Source: Paracyclopina nana (Eukaryota > Arthropoda > Copepoda > Cyclopoida > Cyclopettidae). Taken from it: a stretch of DNA of 64,000 bases. The stretch covers positions 2,299,001 to 2,363,000 of the forward strand of contig JAGUCH010000008.1 in assembly GCA_019096065.1 (NCBI GenBank), written 5' to 3'. The notes under the pieces are model-generated. The model saw nothing but the letters and a program-made list of their open reading frames with translations. It was not told the origin of the DNA and did no database searches. A program made the translations under genes and the position numbers. This document shows, one piece after another, positions 44,401-56,700 of this stretch (within the stretch, counting starts at the first letter, position 1; each line of letters begins with the position of its first letter).

Positions 44401-47400
44401 TGTGCCACAAGCCTACCAAACAGATGGTCACCATAATTGGCAAAAATGATGAGTCATCGCCCACGCAAAATGCGCGGACAAAAAAGTGATTTTTGATCAG
44501 TTTACGCACATTTAATACATGGGCTTTTTTGGGCAATTTGTTAATCAATGCATTGAGCCATTTTTTCTCAGTGGATCCCACGCCCAATTTGAGAATTTAT
44601 GAAATGTTCAAAAATGGGGGATTATTCAGCAATGATTTGTGGCAATAATTCAGCCACCATGATTGTAATCTTCAATAGATGTTTTTGAGCATTGCTGCCA
44701 TTGTGTGCAGTTTGGAACGTCTCAATGCAACTTTAAACGTCACATTTTTGACGACGACGAACCACGAGGAAAAAAATGGCTGACTTTTGTCAACAAATAC
44801 AGCAGCAGCAAAATGCAGCACTGAAAAAAATCCAATTGTTATGACAACTTATCCTAACATAAATGCTTGATGGATGCCCGTTTTTTCCCCCAACCGAGCA
44901 TTTTTATGAAAAAATTGCCTCTTTTTCAGGCATGATCATTCAGTATTTTATAGCCATGATCAGGCAACTTTTTCCCACCCAAAAAAGCCTCCAAAGTTAA
45001 ACCGACCGAAAAACCAAGCCGAAGAAGAAAAAACCGTCAAGATCACTTTGAATTATTGTCAAGATTTCACAGTGTCACGCCATGTATCACGTTTGTCAAC
45101 AATCCTCAAATGTGTGAATTGCAGATAATGAAATCAAACTTTGGAAATGTGTCAACAGTGACTTGAAGAAGAAGAAAAGTTCGTCGAACTCTGAATTTTG
45201 GCTTTATTGCCAACGTATTTGCATCATCGTCCTCATTTTTCCCAGAAACTTTTTTTCTGGGTCAAAAGTGCAGCAGCAGCAGCAGGAGAAAAAGTACGTG
45301 AGTTGAGGATCATTAGCCGCCCTGAGTTTTCAATTTTTCATCAAATATCGCATATTATTTTGTGCACTCTCATCCATGGGAGATCCATTCCACAAAATCT
45401 GGCATAAAAGTTCCATGTTGTCATTCAGATTCCTATCTGAGGAGATATTTTCCCCAAAATCCGAAGAGAAGATCAATAAAGTCCCAAAGTGACCATTTAG
45501 GCAATTCTGGCGACTACATACTACAATAGATATTGATAGAGAGATTGAGAGCACGCTGGGGCAAAATGAGCTTTAAAATGCTTCTTCGCAATGCAGCCCA
45601 ATTTTCAATGGAGAATTGGCACAAAAAGCCTGGTTTCCACCGTGTGCTATAAGCTATATAAGCATGCAACTTTGCCAGATAAATGACAACAAGAGTAGCA
45701 AAGATTTACGATTGCTTTAGATATGGATGAACATCAGTCATTTCCACATTTTTCCCCCCGCTCGCACAATTGATATTTTCGGCCATATTTTTTGCTACTC
45801 AGCAATGCGAAACTAAGTGAGATAACAAAAACAGGCAAAAAAAGTTTTATCACAATTGACTGCAGCAGCAAATTTGTGCCAGTCGGTGACTTGGTAGAAT
45901 GTACCAATATATACTAGAGCTAAGGTCGTTGGAGAAAAAAAGGCCATATATACCAGGTTTATTTTGCAGAAAAAATGCACTAGGAAGGATTGTCATTTGA
46001 TTCCAGGGAAACATGGCAATAAGCATTCCAGAGCAAATGCTCTATTTAAAGTGGGTTGCCTTTTTTATGGAGGATAAGGAGGAAAAGACAGATGATCCGC
46101 CCAGTGTGCACCTAATGCATCAAACAGACGCACAAATCAATCCAATTTGGCCTTTGACATTGCTTTCGCGTTCCCCAACAAGCAAAAGGCTAAGGCATGA
46201 CAATGCTGTTGGCCTTGGCGGGAGCAGCCATCTTGTCAAGCTCTATGTGCGGTGCAGTAAATGGTCTGAGCTCAGCATGTGCAGTACAGCTCACATGCAA
46301 AGACCTTTAAGCAAATTTAGGTCAAACAAAGGCTCCAAAAATATACTACAGCTTGTTGTTGACAAATATCTTCAAGCTGCTGAGGTGCCGGTGGTGCAGC
46401 GTCAGCTGATTATTGTTTACACTTTTGGGCGACCACGTGGCACGTGGTACCGAGGCTCTGTGTGTTGTCCCTAATAAGGTAACAATGTTTGTCTTGGCCA
46501 CATCAAGATGAGAGAGGAGAAGCCTTGAGGTCTTTCCTCCATTAGTCAAGGCCAGAAAAGGAGTGTCAGCACTTGGCCACGACATCTCACAGTGGCCAAT
46601 TTAGCTCGAAAGCCGTGGAAAGTCATTAATTTGGTGTGAGAGAGCTTCAATCAAGCCCGACTCGCGTTTCTTCTGAGCTTCACAACTTTGTGTGCGGGTT
46701 TTTTCAGTGTTTGCTTGCTTCTGGCAGAAGGAGAAGATGCAGAGTAAACAGCAAGTCGTTCAATTATACGGATCTTGTAACTGGATCACATGGACACTCT
46801 TTGGAAGCTAAAAAAGAGAGAGAGAGCTGGGGAAAGAAGAGGAAAAGTTCTTCTTGTAGCACTGGCTTGAAAGCAAAAACATCTGCAACATTATACACTC
46901 CTCACAGCTATGGTACAACAGAAACAACAACAATGGCTTTTAGCTGCAAGATCTCACGGTCCCTTGGTTCAACAGCCATTTATTTTTTCCCACATTGAAT
47001 ATTGTGCCATGGGCATGCAGGCTGTGTGTTTACATTGCTGACCATATCATGCATGATTGATTCATTGGTTGGACGTTTTGACACATATGATCTAATGGCA
47101 TTTTCTTTAAGGATATTCAGATGTTTTGGTGTGGCCATGAAGATTGCATAAGCAAGTGGAATATCTAGTGAGGAGAGAGCATAAACAAAATGTAATCCTG
47201 ATTTGCTTACATTAAGAAACTGGCCTCTGTTTTTTCCTGTATGGGAATACAGTTCACTTTTCTCCTCACGAGTTTTTCTTTACAGCAGCCTACAAATTAG
47301 TAGATATACTAGGAGCAGTTCAGCACAAATGGCTTTCTTGAGTGACTCGGTATATTTCTCTAGTGCTCAGTCTTGGCTAGCTGAAATAGTACGCAGGTGA

Positions 47401-49114
47401 AATGTTTTTTCAGCCTTGTTTTGGCCTTTGTCCTACAAAGAACACACAATAGCAAGTGCCATAAAGCATCGATAGACAAAAAAGCCACTTGTTTTCCTTG
47501 ATATGTGCAAAGAAGAAGGCAAAAGTAGGCTAGGGTTGAAAAAGCAGAAATCTGCTCCAATTCCAGTCAAGATCTTTATCCAAAGTTCTACAAATAATGG
47601 TGTCATCTATGGAGGTAATTGCTGTAATTTCATTACTGGAAGAAATGAAAGCAAAAAGGGCTCACTTCATTGCCTTTTCCCTTTGCATTGAAAAAAGCGC
47701 TCTCTGTCAGAAAAAGGACCATCATGGCTGATCGGTTCTCAAAAGCTATCATCAGCTGGAAGTAGAAAAGGGATGATGCTTTCCAATCACGTGCTGCTCT
47801 TGGAAAATTGACCCAGATCTACCATATAACCTATGGACGTCATAAACAATGGAATCTTGAGGGAGGATAAGGTCACGTCTAACCTGTTACAACGTTAAGC
47901 ACCCTGGCGCCAGTTGGCCTTTTATGACCAATTTGGAAACTTATGGCCTTCTCCATAGACCATCTTTAAGATCACACCTAATTTGAGCTGCAGGCAAAAA
48001 TAGTAGGAGTTTTTCCCCAGTTTCTCCCACACAGTGAGAAGGTTTTTTTGCCGGCTGGATTACCATACTGTTCCCTCACTGTCTGGAGGTCCACACACAC
48101 ATCCACACGCATCATCTCCAAATGAGGTGGAGAAAAAGTGCTAAGCCCAGCAGGTTTTTTCTCAAGAGCTCTGTTGGATATATGATAAAAAGTGCACTTG
48201 AGTTTTCTTGAATATTGATGCTCAGCACTAGAGAGGAGAACATCTGGAGCTCTTAAAGCTGCCACCAAAGAAATGTCTTCTATTTACTTGGTTGCCTTTT
48301 TTGTCCCCAAAGGTCCAAGAAGAAAATGTGTGTGCAAGTATTGGCCGGGGGAGAAAGTTCCCTTCTTGATCTTGATCGAAACTCAATCTGGCAAGATTCA
48401 TGACTCCAATATAAAAGCAACAAGAAGCAATGATAAAAAGGGGTTGATTTAGGTTTCTTTTCCTTTTTTTGCGCCGTTTCGCGGAGGAAAACTTTCAGCT
48501 GATTGTTTACACGTGGGTGGCGAAGCGGAAATGCGGAAAGTAAACAAAAACCGCGTGGTCGGTTTCTGCCAATCGTTTCCATGCATATAAGTACTTGTCA
48601 AATCCTCTGCTGATCTGGAAAAATCCCGTGGGATTCCACTGTGTCCTCCGGAGGGATTCTTCCGAGGAAACTTTTCTCTTTCTCAAGTTCCAAGTATCAT
48701 TACATAGGGACGACTATGGCATGGCGTGTGTTTATGCGCTTTAAAGGCCCTTTTGGAATTCAGCCAGTATCAGCATGTATATGTAGTGTGCTGCATAAGG
48801 GATAAAAGGACAACGGAGAAGTGTGCATTCAATAGAGCTCTTCTGCGTCTGAGAGAGCGTGATTTATGTCGATACTTAGCGCACAAAGCCTCCAAATTTG
48901 GGCGTGGTGGTGGAGCTCGCGAGTAACAAAAAATGCCCGTGAAAGCCACGAATTGGCTTCATCATGAGCGCAGCCCCTTTTGTGGCCAAAGGAAGGAACA
49001 TAAAAGGACGAAAGCAAATGAGTATATGACTGTATTCGATCCTTTTCCAGCGATCAAAATTGGAGAGTAACAATTCTAGTTATAATAATGAATATAATAG
49101 GTATAGCGTCATTT
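41422..49114. other. 7.7 kb gene-poor spacer
   Basis: AT-rich with short CAG and poly-A/T runs. The longest frames (153 codons at 46013, 120 at 46636) have random-looking composition and no family resemblance. A pair of CACGTG E-boxes seven bases apart lies at 46435-46447. No RNA gene recognised. Confidence 0.5.
46432..46450. promoter_or_regulatory. Double E-box (CACGTG x2)
   Basis: ACCACGTGGCACGTGGTAC contains two CACGTG cores with 7-base spacing and is itself nearly palindromic. A GTTTACA forkhead-type word lies about 20 bases to the left. This could bind bHLH factors such as Max or USF; there is no gene next to it to confirm a role. Confidence 0.3.
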
Positions 49115-50347
49115 TTACTCGTGCTTGGCCACGTGCTTCTCAATGTCAGCTTTGTTGTGGCACACATAGGAGCACTGGGAGCACTTGAAGGTCTGTCGAT
49201 GGGTGAGCGAGTGCTTGGCCAAGTAGTCTTTGCGGACAAACGCTTTGGCGCAAATGTCACAGCGGAAGTTTCGCTCCCCATGCGTGGCCTCGTGTTTCCG
49301 CAGCGTGCTCAGCTCGGCGAAGCTTTTGGAGCAGAGCGAGCAGTGGTAGGGCAGCTCTTTGGTATGAGATCGGTGGTGGGTCAGCAGCTTCGACTTGTTC
49401 CCCAGCACTTTGTGGCATTTGCAGCACTCGCGATTGCCCAAATGGTAGCTATTGTGATTGGCCAGCGAGGCCGAGTCGAAAAAGTCTCTATCACACACGA
49501 TGCACTGCGTTTGGCTATCACCCGTTGCTGCAGCTTTTGTTTGTTTACATTTGACCGCGTGGTCGCCACGTGGCGGCGCGTCAGCTGACTCTTGTTGCTG
49601 CTTCCGCTTCCTCGTGGTGACCGGTTGGAGCTCCGCTTGATGAGGAGAGGCTGGCTCCAAGACGACCTCGGCCTCGAGGATCATTTTGGTCAAGCTCTCC
49701 TCGGTTTTGAGGCGGAGCGGCTTGCAGTAGAGGAGCTGGTGTCTGGCCAAGGTGTTTCTGTGAGTGTAGTATTTGCCGCAAATCTGGCACTGGAACGGCT
49801 TCTCCTTGCTGTGCTTTCTGTGGTGCGTCCTCAGCTTGGACAAAGTGGAAAAGTTCTTGCCACAGTGGCAACATGTCACTGTCTCGGAGTAGTCCTGCCG
49901 GTGCTTGTCCAGAAGTTGGGCGCTGGCAAAAACCAGGGTGCACACACTGCAATGACCCACGTGCAGGTTCTTCTCAGCATCGCTCCTCACATTGTTGTTC
50001 TCCTCCAGCTCGGGCGAGGGCATGAGGTCGTAGAAAACCTCGCTGCTCGACCTCGAGAGGTCGTCGAGGTCGTCGAGGACCTTGGACACGGTGGGGTCGT
50101 CGCCCACCGAGGTGAGGAAGGTGGTGATGGCCTCGTCGGTCTCCGAGTCGAGTCTGAGGCTCTCCGGACTGAGGCTGAGAAAGTCCTCCACATCTTTGAC
50201 CTCTTGGACGTCGAACCCGTCGAGGTCGAGGTCGTTTTCGTCCCACGGTGGCGAGGGCGGGCCACAGTGGTGTTGGTGGGCCGCAAAAAGTGAATTGTTG
50301 GCGGACAACAGGGGGTCGGCTGATGTGAAGAAATCCGAGCCCGTCAT
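49115..50347 (-). CDS. Multi-C2H2 zinc-finger protein with acidic N-terminus
   Basis: One coding exon of 410 aa. The ATG lies six bases after an acceptor (TTTCAG|ATACATC), so a 5' noncoding exon exists upstream. Residues 1 to ~125 are acidic and Ser/Asp/Leu-rich (DENDLDLDGFDVQEVKDVED), like an activation domain. About nine zinc-finger units follow in two blocks: CSVC, CCHCGKNFSTLSKLRTHH and CQICGKYYTHRNTLARH, then a linker with basic residues (TTRKRKQQQES), then CIVC, CCKCHKVLGNKSKLLTHH, CSLCSKSFAELSTLRKH, CDICAKAFVRKDYLAKH and CSQCSYVCHNKADIEKH. Several linkers resemble TGEKP (HSKEKPFQ, HTKELPYH). It is probably a sequence-specific transcription factor. I cannot assign an orthologue. It is GC-richer than its surroundings. 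Confidence 0.85.
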   Translation of the reverse strand: MTGSDFFTSADPLLSANNSLFAAHQHHCGPPSPPWDENDLDLDGFDVQEVKDVEDFLSLSPESLRLDSETDEAITTFLTSVGDDPTVSKVLDDLDDLSRSSSEVFYDLMPSPELEENNNVRSDAEKNLHVGHCSVCTLVFASAQLLDKHRQDYSETVTCCHCGKNFSTLSKLRTHHRKHSKEKPFQCQICGKYYTHRNTLARHQLLYCKPLRLKTEESLTKMILEAEVVLEPASPHQAELQPVTTRKRKQQQESADAPPRGDHAVKCKQTKAAATGDSQTQCIVCDRDFFDSASLANHNSYHLGNRECCKCHKVLGNKSKLLTHHRSHTKELPYHCSLCSKSFAELSTLRKHEATHGERNFRCDICAKAFVRKDYLAKHSLTHRQTFKCSQCSYVCHNKADIEKHVAKHE

Positions 50348-50353
50348 GATGTA

Positions 50354-53300
50354 TCTGAAATGAATCGTATATATGCTCAGCATTGGTCACGCAAGATTTG
50401 TGTGGCGAATCGCCATAAAGAAGACTTCATTTTCCTTTTTTCTTTCTTCCAGGGAAGAACATAATCAAGTGGAGAGGAGCGAAAGTTTCATAACTACAAA
50501 TGGTTATTACGACAAATATGAAAGGGGAAAAGTTGAGAGGACATTTAAGGCTGCTGCTGCTGCTATATTTGGGGTGGTGGGAATTTATGGCCAAAGGACT
50601 TTTACAGCAGATTACTGCCAGTGTCGAATTTTTTGGCAGCATTAAATGCTCTAACCAGGATTTCTTCCTCTCTAGAGCAGCCGGACTTTTTCAAGCCTCC
50701 AAGGCCTCCTTTTATGGCTTTTGGCAGCTTGGTAGAAGTGTGAGAATTCACCACTAGATTTATGGAGGGGGCCAATAATGGCCTTGCTAATTGGAGATCT
50801 ACTGGAAAAATGTTCTGTCCAGCAAATTAACAAGTCGGCTCTAATCCGTTTTATTTGCTTGCCATTAAAGCTAATGCTCTTAGGGCAATTAATGGAAATT
50901 TTCTGCTGCTCTCCCTCCATCCACATATATGGGCCATGCCTAAGCAAAAATCAGCTAGGGCAATTTCAGCGGGTTTCCAAAAAAAGGGTATTTTTCCATC
51001 AATGGCAAGTCTGATGAAGAGGAATGCAATTCCAAGCACGAGTTTTCCAGCTTGCCACACGCAGTGGAATACAAATGCTTTCTTTCCATCTTACTACCGC
51101 TATATTTGACAAACTAAGCTGCTTTCTAATTCAATTCCACCACATTTGAGGAATTTGTCATCTTTTGATGATCTGATGAGGGCAAATTGCATTTTTCCCC
51201 AACTGCGATGAAATTGGGCGGAAATTGATTTTGCCATCATCAGAATACGAATATTTGACGTTGTCAGCTTTCCCCTTTTTTTTCGTGGGATGATAAATCT
51301 AATTTCATCCGAGAGCTGGATATGCATTTTAATTATTTTACGTACGCGCAGTGATTTTTCTCGCCAGCTGGACTCTGTTTGAGTTGTCCACAAACAGGGT
51401 GCGAATCATAATCCTGCACAAACGTGAATTGCTGCCATATGTTCACTTTAGCAGTGAGCTGCTCGGTCAGCAAGAGTTTTCTCCCATGTCTGTCAATGAA
51501 AAAGTCCAAATGAAATTGACCCTCACACAAATAGCTTTCTGAGTGACACGGGACATTTGTTGTTGAAAAATGGAGGTTAATTAAGTTTGTCTGGAGAGCA
51601 CAAAGTGCACAGAATATCTTTCGTAGTTTGGTGGCACAATGCTGCTGCTTTTTCCCAAAACAACACATATAAATGAATTATTTTGGAGTGGTGAAATACT
51701 TTTCCCACCATAGCATAGCTATAGTTATAGCAAACCAAAAGTGCATTTCTAGCTGGGAAAACTTTTTTCACCACCACATCTCACACGCTGAAAAGAAGCC
51801 TGCTTATTTACTCAAGGCACATTTTGCTAAAGAGCTAAATATAAGTTTACACCAACAAAAAATTACTAATTAGGAAAAATGCCTGTAGCTCAGTTTAGTG
51901 CTAATGTGGCAATTTTTTTCCGCAACTCAAATTAGGCTCGGGAAACGGAGAAAAGAATTTCGCCAGCCAGATGATGATGACGACATGGGAGAAATTCCAA
52001 TTAATTAGCATGATCAGGACCAATCAGCACCAGATGTAGTACTCATCAATCAGGCTCAGATTGCTGCTGTCCTCCTCCTGTTTTGACACGTTCATAGCAA
52101 GAGTAAATAGTACGAGATAAGTTGTGCCTTTTTTCACCGTGTGAAAAATCTCCCTGGAATTTTTTTGCCGCCAAGAAATTGCGGATTTTTCCTTGCCAGA
52201 GATTGCGCCCGAAATTGGACTTTCTTTTTTCGCACACTCTTTATACATGGTGCACATTTTGCTCGCGAGCCAGCCAGACACGTCCAATAAAGAGGAAATT
52301 CATGGGAGTTTAAGGCCGAAGAAACATTAGCTATTCGCCGGGCTTCAAAAGCAACAAAGTTGGCTCGTAAAAAAAGACAACGTCATCTCGAGCAAAACTG
52401 GAAAGGTTGGACAACGTGTCGTCCCTGCTTTATATGAATACATAATTTGACAAGAAAATTCCGATTTTCTTCTGGTTGTCAGGGAATATTTGATGGGATG
52501 TGACATGTGCATGTTATATCTGTCTGACGACAACGACATGTGTGTACGATTGTCTTCTTGGGTTGGAAGTGACAAAAGTCCCAAGGGAAGGCAAAAGTGA
52601 AAGCCCCACGCCCAAAATGAAGTATGTTCCACTGTTTTTATGGCCGCACCTCTTACTTTCTAATTAACATTTTCAGCACATTTCAGATAAGCTCAATTGC
52701 AATTTGAGAGGATCTCTTTTTAGTCCCCTTTCTTCTGTGCTTTTTCGCAATCTTGCGACGAGAGAGCAGATGAGAAAAAGACATTTGCCGAGTTTTATTG
52801 ATCCGAGGACTCTCTAATTCTACATGCGGGAAAAAGTCGAATATTGCAATGACACGAGCGTGGTTTTAAAGCCGCAATGAAATGTTTTCCGAACGGAAAT
52901 AGCCATTAAAGTGCTAACGAAATTGTAGGCTCTGTTTCCATCAGCATTGGCGTGAAACACTATTGATGGTTCCCATGCAGAAGATTTCCCAATTTCCATG
53001 CACAAGCCATGGTGATATTAGAGAATGCCAAATAATATGCTAATGGTATAGCCCTAACCAAATTGCACTTTTCTGCGTTTCCTTCCAGCTAAGAACCCAA
53101 GTTTGCGGCCTTAACAGCCTTGATAAGGCCAATTGCACATTAATTGGGCAAGGTATTTTGAAGTATGGCCGCCAGCCGAGTATTGGAATTAATTCAATGA
53201 TGCCGCCTAATTGTAGGCAATTATGGCATGCCGATAAATCAAAAAGAGCATGAAAAATTGCCATCACGTCGTAATTTTATCATGACAGAGCTTCGCACTG

Positions 53301-53562
53301 TGGTTAAGTATAATGAATAATGAGGGAAGGAAATGGCCATCCTATAATTTTCAATCAATTTCTGATGCTACATAGAGACACTCTCCGCTTGATTTATGGA
53401 GGAAAAGATGACAATTAAAATCGAAGCACTGCCTTTTTTGACAGCCAACAACGTTTGCGCTAAAAGTGCACAACATTTTCGTTGACATCCGTAAATCCGC
53501 TTATTTTGCTCACTGAGGAAAAGTGGTGCGAAAATCGATGCTATTATTGGGAAAACTTACAT
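50354..53562 (-). other. Probable 5' intron of the zinc-finger gene
   Basis: Lies between the acceptor just upstream of the zinc-finger ATG and a donor-like GTAAGTTTT on the minus strand near 53560. No coding exon is visible; short frames are random-looking. Confidence 0.4.
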
Positions 53563-53780
53563 TGATCAATCACTGGACGACAATGGGCCACCGGCACTTC
53601 ATTCTCACTCGGTGGCAGCAATAGTTTACGGCGCATGTGCTCGCGGTTCGAATCTCGGTGCTGAACTGAGAGTCTGAATTGTGAGAGGAGCAGCAACAAC
53701 AGTCAGCAACGCAACGGCGCGACGAGAAGCGAGAAGTGAGCAAGTTTGGAGCAGCGCGCCGCGCACTTATGATTCTACTA
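53563..53780 (-). promoter_or_regulatory. Probable 5' noncoding exon and promoter of the zinc-finger gene
   Basis: On the minus strand a strong donor (CAAT|GTAAGTTTTC) ends a GC-richer segment that starts near a GCGCGCCGCGCAC island at about 53755. The local rise in CG dinucleotides and the absence of coding frames fit a first exon and core promoter. The link to the zinc-finger gene is inference. Confidence 0.4.
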
Positions 53781-56700
53781 TGCCAGAATTTATGCTCTAA
53801 ACGCGCGTTGCGTTATTGTGCGCGGTGGCGACACGGCCAATTTGACATTTCCAAATGAATGTCCTCAATCAGTGGCGAACTTTCGCCCATAATCACGGAG
53901 CTAAAGTTGAGATTGCCACAACTATGTCATGCCTCAAATCTAAAATTTGCAGTGTTTGGCATTGCTACTTGCCATCTCATAAATCCCGGTATATCATCAA
54001 AAGTTGAGTCGTCGCGATAATTGAGGGATTAGCTGTATTTGAGACGAGGAGGAAGTTGGGCTGCCCAAACGCTGCAGCTCCAGTGTTTTCCAAATCCCAC
54101 GAATTTCCCATAGAGCATAGCGAGCCCCGCGACCGCAAGACCTTTTCAGCTTCTGCCTCCAACATGGCGGTTAGTAGGGTTTAAACTCTCCCGTTAATCT
54201 GCAGACTTCTGCTGCTGCTGCTACACGAGAGCAGTGGCATTGTTATTTTTTCCACTGCACTCCAACCTATGGGTTTCTGACCTTCTCCTATCAGATGGAA
54301 TCAGCTTGTTTTCACATAATGGAGCCAGGTTAAAAACAAATGCTGAAGTCATTCCTTCTGATCTCGAATCTAAATCCCTTTGGGGGACTGCTCGGACGGC
54401 TAAAAAATCCCCAGTCCAACTGAGAGAGAAAAAGACGACGCTTTTGGGGGGCTCAAATTTCTTGGCACTCCTAAAAGCCAAGATCGAGAGTGGAGGGGTG
54501 GAATATAAAAAAAGAGCTGATTTTAAATGCACAGTGCAGAACACTTCTTCTGCTGTGCTTGTTTTTCAATGGTGCTAATGGATTTTGGTGGGAGCCGGCT
54601 CGAGTATTTGTGGGTCACCCAGCTCTCGCTGTCAGCCAAGTGAGCTTTATCTCAGCCAAATCGCGGTTTTTGGCCGCAACAGAATGAATCGTTGTTGAGG
54701 AGAAGGCACAAAAAATCAAATCCTCCATATTAAACGCCAACTTTTACGGCTATAGAAAACCAGTCGGGTTTGATCTCCAATTTACCTCATGAGGGAAGTT
54801 TGAGATTATTTCCATTATTTGCTCGTTCGTAAAAAAAGGGCTCATTTACATTAATTGGCACCAGCTTGGATATGCTGGGAGAATTTGTTTTCTTTGCGCT
54901 TTACGTCCATTATTATAGTAAAAAGCAGCAGCATTTCAGCTATTTAGCTGGGGGACATAAAAGAGCTTGCCATTAGCTCACTGGCTGCTTTTTTCGGCCT
55001 CAAAATGCGTTTCCCAGTCCGGAAGCACTCGAAGAGCATCGTTGAACTGTAGTAATACAGAAAACTCGATCCTCAAGTGCTTTTTTGCGTTGAAATGTAA
55101 GAATGTTGAAGAGAGTATTTCTCTCTTTTTTCTGGTCACACAGATAACATTTCCGGCCTTTTCCCCCCTTAGAATGCTAGTTTATAAGGAGCGCGCTAGC
55201 TTGTTTTGCGGACTTTGACAATGGCGAAACAAATCTGAGATTAGCCACTAGAGCGTTACTGAGACGTGTCAAAACTTTTTCGTCTTTTCGCATTAAGGGC
55301 GAATGGCGAAAGAAGAAGAACTTTTTTAATTGGGCCTCGCAGAAAATCCTCTTGGAAATCCGTGAGGAAATGGATTTGATCACAAATGTCTACATTATTC
55401 CAAGCTAGCTGCAACTGTAATAGTAAAGAGTAGCAATTAGGGCTCGGTCCCCATCCGGTTTTCTGCTCATTTCATAAATATGTTAAATTTAAATTAACTG
55501 CAAATTCTATTAGTCTATTTGTCTGCGTTGTGCTGATTTTACTTGCCTCAATGAATAACTATGAAAAAACGCTGCACAGACCGAGCCCGTTTTATCATAG
55601 CGCGACTCAGCCGGCTTTTAAAATCATTATCATTCGGCATTGTAGAAGTAGCAGCGACACCTTCTTCTATAACTCATCCTGAGGCTGGTTCTGTAAGCAG
55701 ACTTTTGATAGTTACGCCACAATTAATTATGGAAATTAATCTGGCTCTTCAATACCCTTTCCACTTCTTAAGGGTGTGTTATTACCTTGTAAGCGTCAAA
55801 AAGGTGGATAAAGAGCCAGCCTCAAATCATGAATTGCGTGTTTGAGAATCATCGCGCGGGTAGCACATAGCAAAAACAATTTTCCATGCTTAATAATCGA
55901 TTTGCATCTCAGATGCAGAGAATAATGCTACCATTGAGCTGATCTTTATCAGAGCAAATAATTTGAGGCGATCCATCAAGAACAATGAGACGATTTTCTT
56001 GTTTGCTCGCCACTGAATCGCGTGCACACTGGCAATTCGGGTGATGTTGGTTCCACAGACAGAGACAAATTTGGAGTTGCTCACTTCTTAGCTTAGATCG
56101 ATGAAAAACACTCTCTCGAGTTATAATGCATGCATAAGCAGTAATCTTGACCCCATGTGAGTACATATGAGGAGACACATGTACAGTCTTGAAGATGTCA
56201 TGGCGATATCAAGATCAAAGCTACTATTATACGGTATAAGCCAGGCAGCCAAATATGGCGGCCTTGGAAAAACATCAGGTAATTGGACATGTATCAAAAA
56301 GCCTACTAGCTTACTGCTGTGAGGCTAATTTTGAATAAAGCAGAATTATCATTGCCAACTTCCTCTCATAGTGGTGTGACCATGATATCTAAGTGTGAAA
56401 GCCATTACCAAAAATAATAGTGGGAAATGATAGACCATTTCCACGTTGGTGACTGCAGAAACAGCTGCTGCCGCTCCAAACACAATTGATTCCTTCCATT
56501 GTTTTTTCCCCACATTTATGTTATTATTAATTTTCATCGCAGTGGGCTCCAAATATGGCGTCTATTTATTCTCAGACAATGTTGATGACAGGGACTCCTT
56601 ACTTGTCTCGATCTCGTCTCAAGATCTCTCAAGAGTGGAATTTTTTAAAAGAGCCAACTTTCTTCCTCCAAACGACAAAGAATCAAAATGATTGGAGGGG

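Noticed and set aside
46013-46474. 153-codon frame as a gene
   Set aside because: Composition looks random, no domain, no splice or promoter support, and the region is otherwise non-coding.
49592-50293. 233-codon plus-strand frame
   Set aside because: Antisense shadow of the GC-rich zinc-finger coding exon.
53630-53665. Possible tRNA (GGTTCGAATC T-loop word)
   Set aside because: No A box, acceptor stem or anticodon arm can be drawn around it.
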